DNA of 8,099 bases from contig JAUVBS010000078.1 in the NCBI GenBank assembly GCA_030591105.1, positions 1 to 8,099 of the forward strand. The letters are read 5' to 3'. Below the pieces are notes generated by a model that saw only the letters and a list, made by a program, of their open reading frames with translations, ran no database searches and was not told the origin of the DNA. Shown here piece after piece: positions 1-6,281 of this stretch (its first letter is position 1; every line of letters starts with the position of its first letter). This stretch comes from a bacterium (lineage in GTDB: Bacteria > Krumholzibacteriota > Krumholzibacteriia > LZORAL124-64-63). A program made the translations under genes and the position numbers.

Positions 1-614
1 AAGACCGCCACTAGAGAGCCCGGTAACCTGGCTGCCACCGGCAGCCAGAAGAGACGCAGCAGGAACAGCCAGACGGCGGTCAGGACCAGTCCCCGCACGG
101 CAGTGACCGCCAAGCAGCGTAGATGGAGCCGCTCGATACGTCGGTCATCACCGTCGCGGAGGCTGCGGTGCCCTGCGAGCATCCAGAGCAAATGCAGACG
201 TCGCTCGGTCCGGATCACCCAGTGGCCAGCCAGACTCAACAACGCCACCCCGATCACGGTCCAGCTCGCCAACGTCGCCGGCGGCGGCAAACCATCCCCA
301 CCGGGGGCGGACTTCGCCCAAGCCAACGCTGCCACCCCCGCCAGCACGGCGCTGACCGGTTCGCCGACGAAGGTCTGGCCCACCGGCAGGTTGCCGACCA
401 GAACCAGTTGCAGCGGGAGTCCGACGCTCAAGCCCGCACCGAGGTCACCGCACACCAGCCCTGTCAGGATACCGGCCGGCAACGGTTGACTCAGCCAGGT
501 CTGGGCAACCGCGGTATCGTCCAGCGCCAACGCCATGGCCAACAACGCCAACAGCGGCAACGCAAACCCCGGCAGAGGCCAAGCTTCGATTCCCGTCCAC
601 GGCAGGCCGGTCAC
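1..614 (-). CDS. PTS mannose/sorbose-family EIIC permease subunit (3' end beyond window)
   Basis: This is the membrane permease subunit of a mannose-family phosphotransferase system, which with EIID normally forms the sugar channel in the inner membrane. The start is a GTG whose TGA overlap (GTGA) is the stop codon of EIIB, so the two are probably translationally coupled. 204 codons are visible and the frame is still open at the window edge; family members are usually about 250-270 residues. The protein is strongly hydrophobic, with segments near residues 13-32, 46-76, 86-100, 117-130 and 168-192. The family signature is clear at residues 56-80, beginning GDLGAGLSVG and continuing into LQLVLVGNLPVG. 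Basic residues cluster at 135-166, probably a cytoplasmic loop. Sugar specificity cannot be read from the sequence. EIID, HPr and EI are expected next on the minus strand but lie outside the window. Confidence 0.85.
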   Translation of the reverse strand, partial: MTGLPWTGIEAWPLPGFALPLLALLAMALALDDTAVAQTWLSQPLPAGILTGLVCGDLGAGLSVGLPLQLVLVGNLPVGQTFVGEPVSAVLAGVAALAWAKSAPGGDGLPPPATLASWTVIGVALLSLAGHWVIRTERRLHLLWMLAGHRSLRDGDDRRIERLHLRCLAVTAVRGLVLTAVWLFLLRLFWLPVAARLPGSLVAV

Positions 615-1111
615 AACCGCTCCTCCATCGCCACGAGTAGCCCGCGAGCGAGGATCGTCTCCTTGCCACCGGGAACCTGCTGGGCGCGCAACGAACAGCC
701 GTCGGCGATCAGTGCTTTGAACGCCTCAACATCGCCGTGGTCGACGTACACGTACGGTAACAGCTCCTGTTTACCGGCGCTGTAGTGCATCCCACCGACG
801 TTGATCTCCGGCAGCGGAACACCGCGGTCCGCCAGCTCACGCATATCGGCGGGAGAGCCGGTCAACAGCAACGTGCGCTCACGGCCAGGATCCGGCTCGC
901 TCTGTAGTCGCTCCGCAGCAGCGGCGAGCGCGAGGACCGCTACCTCGATCTCCGGTGACACCGATTGGGCATAGACCCGGCTGCGCCACGCGTCAGCGGC
1001 GATATCGTCATTGGCGAGCACGATGCAGTCCGGGCGTAGCTTTTGGCTCCAGCCGACAGTGACTTGACCGTGGATGAAACGGTCGTCGATCCGGGCCAGG
1101 AGGATACTCAT
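611..1111 (-). CDS. PTS mannose/sorbose-family EIIB subunit
   Basis: This is the cytoplasmic EIIB domain of a mannose/sorbose-family PTS. It accepts phosphate from EIIA on a histidine and passes it to the sugar moving through EIIC/EIID. The N-terminal signature RIDDRFIHGQV occupies residues 7-17, with His14 as the expected phosphorylated residue. In other PTS families EIIB uses cysteine, so this His is diagnostic. At 166 residues it matches the usual single-domain EIIB length of about 155-165. The ATG start forms an ATGA overlap with the EIIA stop, and the EIIB stop overlaps the EIIC GTG, so EIIA, EIIB and EIIC form a coupled unit. No strong Shine-Dalgarno precedes it, which fits translational coupling. 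The active-site region looks intact. The substrate is unknown, and a regulatory rather than transport role is possible. Confidence 0.92.
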   Translation of the reverse strand: MSILLARIDDRFIHGQVTVGWSQKLRPDCIVLANDDIAADAWRSRVYAQSVSPEIEVAVLALAAAAERLQSEPDPGRERTLLLTGSPADMRELADRGVPLPEINVGGMHYSAGKQELLPYVYVDHGDVEAFKALIADGCSLRAQQVPGGKETILARGLLVAMEERL

Positions 1112-1527
1112 ACCGGGGGCTCGATACGGATGATCGCCTGACGACCCTTCTCCACGAGTCGGTCCGCCAGCTCCTGCGGCTCCAGCGATTCACGCCAGAG
1201 AATCAGTCCCAGTAGCATCGCCAGATTCAGTCCGCCGATGACGATGGCGGTCGGTCGGTCGGCTTCGGCACACAAGGCAGCGGTGGCGCAGCTGCCGCCT
1301 TGATCGTCAATCAAAATCATCGCCGCCGGGACGCCCGCCGATCGATTGCTCGCGTCGCTGGCGGCGCCAGAGTCGAGCCAGCGCCGGACGTCTTCGGCTA
1401 GCTGCAGCGCCGAGCGTTCCTCGTTGCTCATGACGTCGATACCGCTGACCGGGCCGAGAATCTTCTCAGCGACCGCCAGCAGTTCGTGACCAAAACGGCC
1501 GTGTGTGAGTACCAGCACTCGGACCAT
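1108..1527 (-). CDS. PTS mannose-family EIIA subunit
   Basis: This is the cytoplasmic EIIA domain of the mannose family, which takes phosphate from phospho-HPr and hands it to EIIB. The N-terminus VLVLTHGRFGHELL places the phosphorylated His at residue 9, aligned with His10 of E. coli ManX. The second family motif lies near residues 71-80 (ILIDDQGGSC): Asp74 aligns with the active-site Asp of the E. coli DTWGGS motif, followed by GGS. At 139 residues it is a stand-alone EIIA, not fused to EIIB as in E. coli ManX. The insert near residues 53-66 is rich in Ala and Ser and may be a flexible loop. The start is supported by GGGGAG four bases upstream of the ATG. The gene begins 39 bp after hprK, and its stop overlaps the EIIB start. 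Being next to HprK suggests that HPr phosphorylation state controls its input. Confidence 0.9.
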   Translation of the reverse strand: MVRVLVLTHGRFGHELLAVAEKILGPVSGIDVMSNEERSALQLAEDVRRWLDSGAASDASNRSAGVPAAMILIDDQGGSCATAALCAEADRPTAIVIGGLNLAMLLGLILWRESLEPQELADRLVEKGRQAIIRIEPPV

Positions 1528-1566
1528 GGATCTCCCCAGCCTGGATCGTAGGCGTCGGCTCGGACA

Positions 1567-2535
1567 CTACTCGAGGTCTTGCTCGAGGTAGCGTCGCAAT
1601 CGGCGGTTGGTGCGCATCGTATCGACGATCCGCTGGTTGAGAAGTTCGGCCGCGTCGTAGCCGTAAACATTGAGCATGAAATCCAGAGCAATCACTTCGG
1701 ACAACACCGTGATATTCTTGCCCGGAAAAAGCGGTACGACGACTTGCGGAATCTGTACGCCGAGAATCTCGGTATAGCGCCGCTGCATGCCTACCCGCTC
1801 GTAATCGACATCGTCGTCCCATTCTTGTAGCTGCACATCGACTTCGATCCGCTTCTGCATACGGATCGCGCGGACGCCGAAGATCGCTTGAACATCGATC
1901 ACGCCGAGACCGCGGATCTCGATGTTGTGACGTAGCACCTCACGGAAGCTGCCAATCAGTACACCGTCTTCCCGCTTGCGGATCTTCACGATATCGTCGG
2001 CCACCAGACGGTGACCCCGCTCGATCAGGTCGAGGGCACACTCGCTCTTGCCGATCCCGCTCCGTCCGGTGAACAACAGACCAACGCCGTACACGTCCAC
2101 CAACGTACCGTGTACTTCGCTGCGCGGGGCGAACTCCCGCTCCAGGTAACGGGTCAGCTCGGCTATGAATTCGACCGCCGACAGCGGCGAGCGGAAAACC
2201 GGAAAGCCGCGCTCGGTTGCCTGCGTCAGTACCGGATCGGGCAACGTCCGCCCCCTGGTGACGAAGAGGGCGGGCGGATCGAGGGAGATCACGTGTTCGA
2301 ACGCAATGACCTGTTCATCGGCATCGAGTGAGGAGAGGTAGGTCATCTCCGACTCGCCCATGACTTGGATTCGGCGGGGCAGAAAATTTTCGGTGAATCC
2401 CATCACCGCCATACCGGGGCGGTGCACGTCCTGGGCGTAGATCGGCACGTCGCTGTCCGGCAATTCCGTCAGCAACTCCAGCTCGAGCTGCTCGTGCAGG
2501 TCGCGGTAGATCTGTTGTACCGTCGCCTGACTCAT
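1567..2535 (-). CDS. hprK: HPr kinase/phosphorylase
   Basis: This bifunctional enzyme phosphorylates and dephosphorylates a serine of the PTS carrier HPr, linking PTS flux to metabolic state. Taken from the ATG at 2535, the protein has 322 residues, close to the usual 310-330. The N-terminal regulatory domain spans roughly residues 1-130. The catalytic domain holds the conserved VHGTLVDVYG stretch with His142, a P-loop GRSGIGKS at 157-164, RGHRLVADD at 173-181 with the metal-binding acidic pair, and the HprK signature IEIRGLGVIDV near 206-215. The C-terminal part has PGKNITVLSE near 272-280. All key positions look intact. The frame extends upstream to a TTG at 2565, but the ATG has GGAGG six bases before it and leaves a 26-bp gap after hpf, so I prefer the ATG. 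rapZ, often adjacent to hprK or the rpoN locus, is not present. Confidence 0.95.
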   Translation of the reverse strand: MSQATVQQIYRDLHEQLELELLTELPDSDVPIYAQDVHRPGMAVMGFTENFLPRRIQVMGESEMTYLSSLDADEQVIAFEHVISLDPPALFVTRGRTLPDPVLTQATERGFPVFRSPLSAVEFIAELTRYLEREFAPRSEVHGTLVDVYGVGLLFTGRSGIGKSECALDLIERGHRLVADDIVKIRKREDGVLIGSFREVLRHNIEIRGLGVIDVQAIFGVRAIRMQKRIEVDVQLQEWDDDVDYERVGMQRRYTEILGVQIPQVVVPLFPGKNITVLSEVIALDFMLNVYGYDAAELLNQRIVDTMRTNRRLRRYLEQDLE

Positions 2536-2541
2536 CGGCAA

Positions 2542-2546
2542 CCTCC
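2542..2546 (-). promoter_or_regulatory. Ribosome-binding site that fixes the hprK start
   Basis: GGAGG on the minus strand ends six bases before the ATG at 2535. The longer reading from the TTG at 2565 overlaps the end of hpf, has no comparable site and adds a basic ten-residue extension not expected in HprK. Confidence 0.75.
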
Positions 2547-2550
2547 GCCG

Positions 2551-2572
2551 CCACCGCGGTTTCAAGCGGTGG
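2551..2572 (-). repeat. GC-rich hairpin at the hpf-hprK junction
   Basis: This is a perfect inverted repeat, CCACCGC then an eight-base loop TTGAAACC then GCGGTGG, read on the minus strand. It covers the last codons and stop of hpf and ends four bases before the GGAGG of hprK. There is no T-run after it, so it is not a standard intrinsic terminator. If folded in the mRNA it could affect hprK translation, RNA processing or stability. Its function is inferred; only the repeat is seen. Confidence 0.5.
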
Positions 2573-3098
2573 TGGACTCCATCAAACCGACTTCACCGTC
2601 GCTGCGCTGATAGACGATACCGACCCGCGAAGTGGCGATATTGCGGAAGACCAGAAACGGTTGTTCCGACACGCGGAACGACTGCACCGCTTCTTCGACG
2701 CCCATGTCACGCAGCTCGAAACCCTCGCTTTGCAGTTGCGCCACATCGTCCGCGGTCACGGCCTCATCGGCGACCATGGCGCGGCCGAGACCGCCTTCCT
2801 CGCCCTTCTGGCGACCGCTGATCTTGCCCTTGAATTTACTCAGCTGCTTGCGCAAACTCTCGGTCACTTCACCGATCGCAAGTTCCGGTTCGATCCCCTC
2901 GCCGCTCGCGCGGAATTCGGCGTTCCTGAGATACAGTACCGCATCGACCGTGAACCGTCCCGACTCGTGGGTCAGCATGATCTTGGTCTCGACGACGGGA
3001 CGGGGGCTGAAGCGCTCCAGTTTATCGAAACTGGCGGCGATCTTCTCTTTCTGGTCGTCTCCCAAATTGAAATGACGGGTCTGGATGTCGAGCTGCAT
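2562..3098 (-). CDS. hpf: Hibernation promoting factor, long form
   Basis: This ribosome-associated protein of the S30AE family binds the 30S decoding region and, in its long form, dimerises 70S ribosomes into inactive 100S particles under starvation. At 178 residues it is the long type. The N-terminal S30AE domain spans about 1-100 (starting MQLDIQTRHF, with a beta-alpha layout and Lys/Arg-rich stretch near 83-97). After a linker comes the C-terminal dimerisation domain at about 138-175, recognised from FRVSEQPFLVFRN followed by IVYQRSDGEVGLM. The ATG at 3098 was chosen because GAGGAGGG lies just upstream and the product then begins like other family members; an upstream GTG at 3140 in the same frame would add 14 unconserved residues. 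It follows rpoN by 99 bp, the usual rpoN-hpf pairing, although the E. coli neighbour encodes only the short form. Confidence 0.94.
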   Translation of the reverse strand: MQLDIQTRHFNLGDDQKEKIAASFDKLERFSPRPVVETKIMLTHESGRFTVDAVLYLRNAEFRASGEGIEPELAIGEVTESLRKQLSKFKGKISGRQKGEEGGLGRAMVADEAVTADDVAQLQSEGFELRDMGVEEAVQSFRVSEQPFLVFRNIATSRVGIVYQRSDGEVGLMESTTA

Positions 3099-3103
3099 GG
3101 CGC

Positions 3104-3109
3104 CCTCCT
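3104..3109 (-). promoter_or_regulatory. Ribosome-binding site that fixes the hpf start
   Basis: AGGAGG on the minus strand lies five bases upstream of the ATG at 3098. It supports this start over the GTG at 3140, which would place the site inside the coding sequence. Confidence 0.75.
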
Positions 3110-3134
3110 CGTCGCGGTTTGGACCGGCCCGGTG

Positions 3135-3152
3135 CCGCACAAGACGGACCGG
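3135..3152 (-). promoter_or_regulatory. Weak candidate sigma-54 promoter before hpf
   Basis: In the 99-bp rpoN-hpf gap the minus strand reads CGGTCCGTCTTGTGCGG. This has GG and GC ten bases apart, with CG and TGC agreeing with the TGGCACG-N4-TTGCW consensus but TGGCA poorly matched. Initiation about 12 bases downstream would leave a leader of roughly 27 bases before hpf. GG-N10-GC occurs often by chance in GC-rich DNA, so this is only suggestive. Confidence 0.2.
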
Positions 3153-3197
3153 ATCTTTATTGAGCCCGGACCACAGCCGTACGCTGCGGAAGGGGCG

Positions 3198-4652
3198 TTA
3201 GAACTGCTTGCGCATACGCGCGCTCAGGATTCCCATCTGTTCGCGGTACTTGGCTACGGTGCGGCGAGCTATCTTCAGCCCCCGTTGTTCCAAACGATCG
3301 ACGATCTTCTTGTCCGAAAGCGGCTTCTTCGGATCCTCGTTTTCGACGATCTCCTGGATCATTATCTTTACTGCCTTGGCTGCAATTTCAGTGCCCTCAA
3401 CGGTATCGAGTCCGGCGCTGAAAAAATACTTCAAGGGAAACACGCCACGCGGCGTCTGGACGTACTTCTGCCGAGTGACGCGCGAAACTGTCGATTCGTG
3501 CATGCCGATGACACTGGCGACCTGCTGCAAAGTGAGCGGCTTGAGCGCAATCGCTCCCTGCTCGAAGAATTCCTTCTGTTCGTCGACGATGGCCTCCATG
3601 ACCTTGATCATCGTCCGCCGCCGCTGTTCGATCGTCTTGATGATCCACTCGGCGTAACGTTTCTTCTCGTCTATGAATTTGACGGCATCGTCATCGCGCC
3701 TCTCTTTGTCCTGTAAAGTCGCCTCGTACTCCTTGCTCACGCGCAGTCGTGGCAAGTTGCCGTCGTTGAGATAGACAACGTACTCGTCGCTATCCTCGTC
3801 CACTCTGTGCACCACCAGGTCGGGCATGATGAAACGCGCCCCCTCGCTGGCGTCGCTCAGACCGGGCCGCGGATCGAGTTCGCCGATACGGCTCGCGATC
3901 TCCTGTACCTCGCGGGGGGTGGTTTTCATCTCGCGCGCGATGTCGCCGAATTTTCGATTCTTCAGCGCTTCGAAATGGTGTTCGACGACGTGGGCCTCCA
4001 GGGAATCGGCTTGGTCCTTGGCGACCAGCTGCAGCAGGAGACACTCACGTACATCACGGGCGCCGATCCCCGGCGGATCGAAGCTCTGAATGACCGTGAG
4101 AACGTCGATCACCCGCTGCTCGTCCACTTCGAAAAACGCGGCGACCTCGGCGAGCTCACAGGCGAGAAAACCGTCTGCGTTCATACAGCCGATCAAGTAC
4201 TCGCCGAGCTTGCGATCGAGTGGGTCGGCCACTGCCAGGTGCAACTGCGCGGTGAGGTCATCCTGGCCGGAGGGGATGTAGACCGTCGGGCGCTCGAATC
4301 GGTCCTCGTCATCGGGCTCGTGCTCCCGTTCGAACACGCTGCCACGGAACCCATCCTCGAAGTACTCGTCCCAATCGACGCTCTCACCCGCGGTATCCTG
4401 CGTCTCGCTGGTGGGCTCTTTCCTCGCCTCCTGCTCCGCCTCGTTCTGTTGCTCTTGCTCCAGTTCTTCCTCGGTCTCCTCGGCAGGATCGACCTCTTCG
4501 AGCAACGGATTGATCTGCAACTCCTGCCGCAGGATCTGCTCGAGTTCGAGGGTGGGGACCTGCAGAAGCTTGAGCGCTTGTTGCAGACGCTGGGTCATGA
4601 CCAGCTGCTGCTTCTGGTACAGGCCGAGATGCAGGCCCAACTTGGGGCTCAT
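3198..4652 (-). CDS. rpoN: RNA polymerase sigma-54 factor
   Basis: This alternative sigma factor directs RNA polymerase to -24/-12 promoters and needs an AAA+ enhancer-binding activator to open them. The 484 residues show the full domain order. Region I at 1-50 is Gln/Leu-rich, with the activator-interacting QKQQLVMTQRLQQALKLLQ stretch. An acidic, Glu-rich region II follows at about 52-125. The core-binding domain includes FDPPGIGARDVRECLLLQL at 191-209. The helix-turn-helix lies near 373-397 (LTLQQVASVIGMHESTVSRV). The RpoN box ARRTVAKYRE at 462-471 reads the -24 element. Length and motifs are normal, so the protein should be functional. The gene starts at the ATG 46 bp after lptB, with a GGGAAGAG-type site upstream, and is followed by hpf. 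No enhancer-binding activator is encoded in the window. The upstream sigma-54-like promoter raises the possibility of autoregulation. Confidence 0.98.
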   Translation of the reverse strand: MSPKLGLHLGLYQKQQLVMTQRLQQALKLLQVPTLELEQILRQELQINPLLEEVDPAEETEEELEQEQQNEAEQEARKEPTSETQDTAGESVDWDEYFEDGFRGSVFEREHEPDDEDRFERPTVYIPSGQDDLTAQLHLAVADPLDRKLGEYLIGCMNADGFLACELAEVAAFFEVDEQRVIDVLTVIQSFDPPGIGARDVRECLLLQLVAKDQADSLEAHVVEHHFEALKNRKFGDIAREMKTTPREVQEIASRIGELDPRPGLSDASEGARFIMPDLVVHRVDEDSDEYVVYLNDGNLPRLRVSKEYEATLQDKERRDDDAVKFIDEKKRYAEWIIKTIEQRRRTMIKVMEAIVDEQKEFFEQGAIALKPLTLQQVASVIGMHESTVSRVTRQKYVQTPRGVFPLKYFFSAGLDTVEGTEIAAKAVKIMIQEIVENEDPKKPLSDKKIVDRLEQRGLKIARRTVAKYREQMGILSARMRKQF

Positions 4653-4698
4653 GGCGTGGCTCTTCCCACTGATGGTGCGACCGCATCGCGCCGGCGCG

Positions 4699-5445
4699 CT
4701 ACAGGCGGAATGATTTCCCCAGATAGATCGCCTTGGCCTTATCCGAAGCGACGATCTCGTCCGCGCTACCGGCCAACTCGATGCGTCCTTCGTAAAGAAT
4801 GTACGCCCGGTCGGTGATCGTCAGCGTCTCGCGGACATTGTGGTCGGTGATCAGGATACCCAATCCCTGCTCCCGGAGTTGAGAAACACAGGTCTGTAGA
4901 TCGGCAACAGCGATGGGATCGATCCCGGCGAACGGTTCATCCAGTAACATGAATTTCGGTTCGGTGACCAGCGCCCGCGCGATCTCGACCCGCCGACGTT
5001 CGCCCCCCGACAGTTGGTAGCCGTAGCTCTTGCGAATGTGGGCAACTCCCATCAGTTCGAGCAACTCCTCGACACGCTCGCGCCGTCTGGTTTGCGGCAT
5101 TTTGAGACTCTCGAGGACGGCCATGACATTCTCTGCCACGGTCAGCTTGCGAAAGATCGACGACTCCTGCGGCAGGTAGCCGATCCCCAGACGCGCCCGC
5201 TTGTACATCGGCAAGCTCGAGATGTCGCGGTCGTCGAGGAACACCTTGCCACCGTCGGGCCGGATGAAACCGACGATGATATAGAACGATGTCGTCTTAC
5301 CGGCTCCGTTGGGGCCGAGTAGCCCCACGATTTCACCCTGCTCGAGCTGCAGATTGACCCCGTCAACGACGGCTCGGCCGTGGTAGACTTTTCGCAGTTC
5401 TACGGCGCGCATGATACTGCGGTTGTCAGTCCGGGCCGTTGTCAC
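4699..5445 (-). CDS. lptB: LPS export ABC transporter ATP-binding protein LptB
   Basis: This is the cytoplasmic ATPase of the LptB2FGC complex, which extracts LPS from the inner membrane and drives it along the periplasmic bridge. The 248-residue protein matches LptB throughout: Walker A GPNGAGKT at 44-51, Q-loop LPQESSIFRKL at 91-101, ABC signature LSGGERRRVEIARAL at 145-159, Walker B MLLDEP with catalytic Glu170, and the switch His202 in ITDHNVRETL. The C-terminus YLGKSFRL matches the E. coli ending YLGEDFRL. The start is a GTG overlapping the lptC stop (GTGA). An internal ATG at 5412 would give a shorter form close to the E. coli N-terminus but has no Shine-Dalgarno, so I favour the coupled GTG. 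The permeases LptF and LptG are not in the window. Confidence 0.97.
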   Translation of the reverse strand: MTTARTDNRSIMRAVELRKVYHGRAVVDGVNLQLEQGEIVGLLGPNGAGKTTSFYIIVGFIRPDGGKVFLDDRDISSLPMYKRARLGIGYLPQESSIFRKLTVAENVMAVLESLKMPQTRRRERVEELLELMGVAHIRKSYGYQLSGGERRRVEIARALVTEPKFMLLDEPFAGIDPIAVADLQTCVSQLREQGLGILITDHNVRETLTITDRAYILYEGRIELAGSADEIVASDKAKAIYLGKSFRL

Positions 5446-6056
5446 CGTTCGTTACCTGCGGTCGCGTCGTCGCCCACTTCACCCTGAACCCGCTGCTTGA
5501 TCTCAATGTACTCCAGGTCCGGAGTTGCCTCCAGCCCGATCCCGGTCACGATGTCCTCACCCCTCGTCAGGCGGTCGAAAACGTCGTTGTAAATGATTCC
5601 GCGTTCGTCGTCGTAATACAATTCCGAGGTTTCCAGGCGTCGGCCGTCGTGGGTTTTCACTTCGACGTTTCCCCAGGCGAACAGGCTCTTGGTGTTGAGG
5701 TTGGCGCGGCCGCTGTCCGAGATCAACGTCGAAAAATACTCTCCATCGCGGTAGAATTTCATGTTCACCGTGACGAGGTGGACATCTTGATCACCGGTGA
5801 ATTTCTGCATGAGATCGCTCTCGAGCAACCACTGCTTGACACCCTGCTTGGACTCGATCAGCCGATAATCGCGGAACTCCTGTTCCGGATGCGGGCCGGA
5901 CGATCGGCCGCTCACAGGTTTGTCCGCCGATCCACAGCCACTCGTTAGCGTCAGCAGAGCGATCAGCAACGGCAACGACAGCGAAGCCCACAACGACACC
6001 GGTGCGCCGGGCAGTGCCACCCTGCTATTCATCCTCGGTATCGCTGACCGCATCAT
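5442..6056 (-). CDS. lptC: LPS export protein LptC, probable lipoprotein
   Basis: LptC is the membrane-anchored periplasmic subunit that receives LPS from LptB2FG and passes it to LptA. The 204 residues start with a signal-like segment: hydrophobic run at about 22-38, then LTSGC with Cys41, which resembles a lipobox although Thr rather than Leu sits at -3. E. coli LptC is held by a transmembrane helix instead, so the anchor here may differ. The body at 60-190 follows the LptC pattern, with DYRL and KQWLLESD, then YRDGEYFSTLISDSG, WGNVEVKTHDGRRLETSELYYDD, and VTGIGLEATPDLE, consistent with the beta-jellyroll fold. Two ATGs in tandem open the frame at 6056 and 6053, with AGGAAGG about ten bases upstream. 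The stop overlaps the lptB start. No lptA lies between the two. Confidence 0.92.
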   Translation of the reverse strand: MMRSAIPRMNSRVALPGAPVSLWASLSLPLLIALLTLTSGCGSADKPVSGRSSGPHPEQEFRDYRLIESKQGVKQWLLESDLMQKFTGDQDVHLVTVNMKFYRDGEYFSTLISDSGRANLNTKSLFAWGNVEVKTHDGRRLETSELYYDDERGIIYNDVFDRLTRGEDIVTGIGLEATPDLEYIEIKQRVQGEVGDDATAGNER

Positions 6057-6208
6057 GGCTGCGCGCCCTTCCTGCGGGCCACTGCTTCCGGGGTGTTCTG
6101 ATCCGCCGGTGTATCCGGACCATCATCGATGGAACCGGATCCATTCGGCCTGGTTCCGTCGGAATTTATGGGACGCGAATGCCTCAGGGCAACGTCGCCA
6201 GCGGGCGT

Positions 6209-6226
6209 CGACAACCGTAATTGTCG
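6209..6226 (-). repeat. Perfect inverted repeat in the lptC leader
   Basis: The minus strand reads CGACAA, a six-base loop TTACGG, then TTGTCG. Flanking GGC and GCC could extend the stem across a two-base bulge. It lies about 45-60 bases downstream of the start predicted from the sigma-54-like site, so it would be within the leader RNA. It could be an RNA hairpin or a protein-binding site; there is no T-run to make it a terminator. Confidence 0.35.
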
Positions 6227-6255
6227 GCCGCCAACGCTCCGTTCGCTGAATCAGG

Positions 6256-6281
6256 TTGACGAGGCATTGCTATAGCGTCAA
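6256..6281 (-). repeat. Inverted repeat beside the predicted promoter
   Basis: TTGACG and CGTCAA are perfect inverted copies separated by 14 bases, and the 8-base palindrome GCTATAGC lies inside, overlapping the left arm. It begins immediately after the -12 element of the candidate sigma-54 site, so it would span the transcription start region. That placement suits a repressor operator, but the binding protein is unknown. TTGACG also resembles a sigma-70 -35 box, although no good -10 follows at the right spacing. Confidence 0.35.

Noticed and set aside
123..785. Plus-strand open frame of 220 codons with a Gln/Arg-rich product
   Set aside because: It is antisense to EIIC and EIIB. Low-complexity composition and no family resemblance indicate a shadow.
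3120..3197. Imperfect inverted repeat GGTCCGG / CCGGTCC in the rpoN-hpf gap as a terminator
   Set aside because: It has a T-T mismatch, a 13-base loop and no T-run, so it is not a supported terminator.
2661..3716. Plus-strand open frame of 351 codons
   Set aside because: It lies antisense to hpf and the end of rpoN, both clearly real. It has no recognisable domain, and long antisense frames are common in GC-rich genes.
4687..4698. Twelve-base perfect palindrome CGCGCCGGCGCG next to the lptB stop
   Set aside because: It has no loop to form a stable hairpin terminator and no T-run. Such GC palindromes arise easily at this composition.
3807..4817. Plus-strand open frame of 336 codons
   Set aside because: It is antisense to rpoN and the end of lptB. 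The Leu-rich product mirrors the Glu/Gln-rich region II of RpoN read backwards, so it is a shadow.
6053..6250. Minus-strand open frame of 65 codons in the kdsD-lptC gap whose TGA overlaps the lptC ATG
   Set aside because: The ATGA-type junction is attractive, but the frame has no ATG. Its best start is a TTG at 6214 with no Shine-Dalgarno. The product is hydrophilic with no recognisable motif, and its GC3 of about 64% over 53 codons does not settle the matter.
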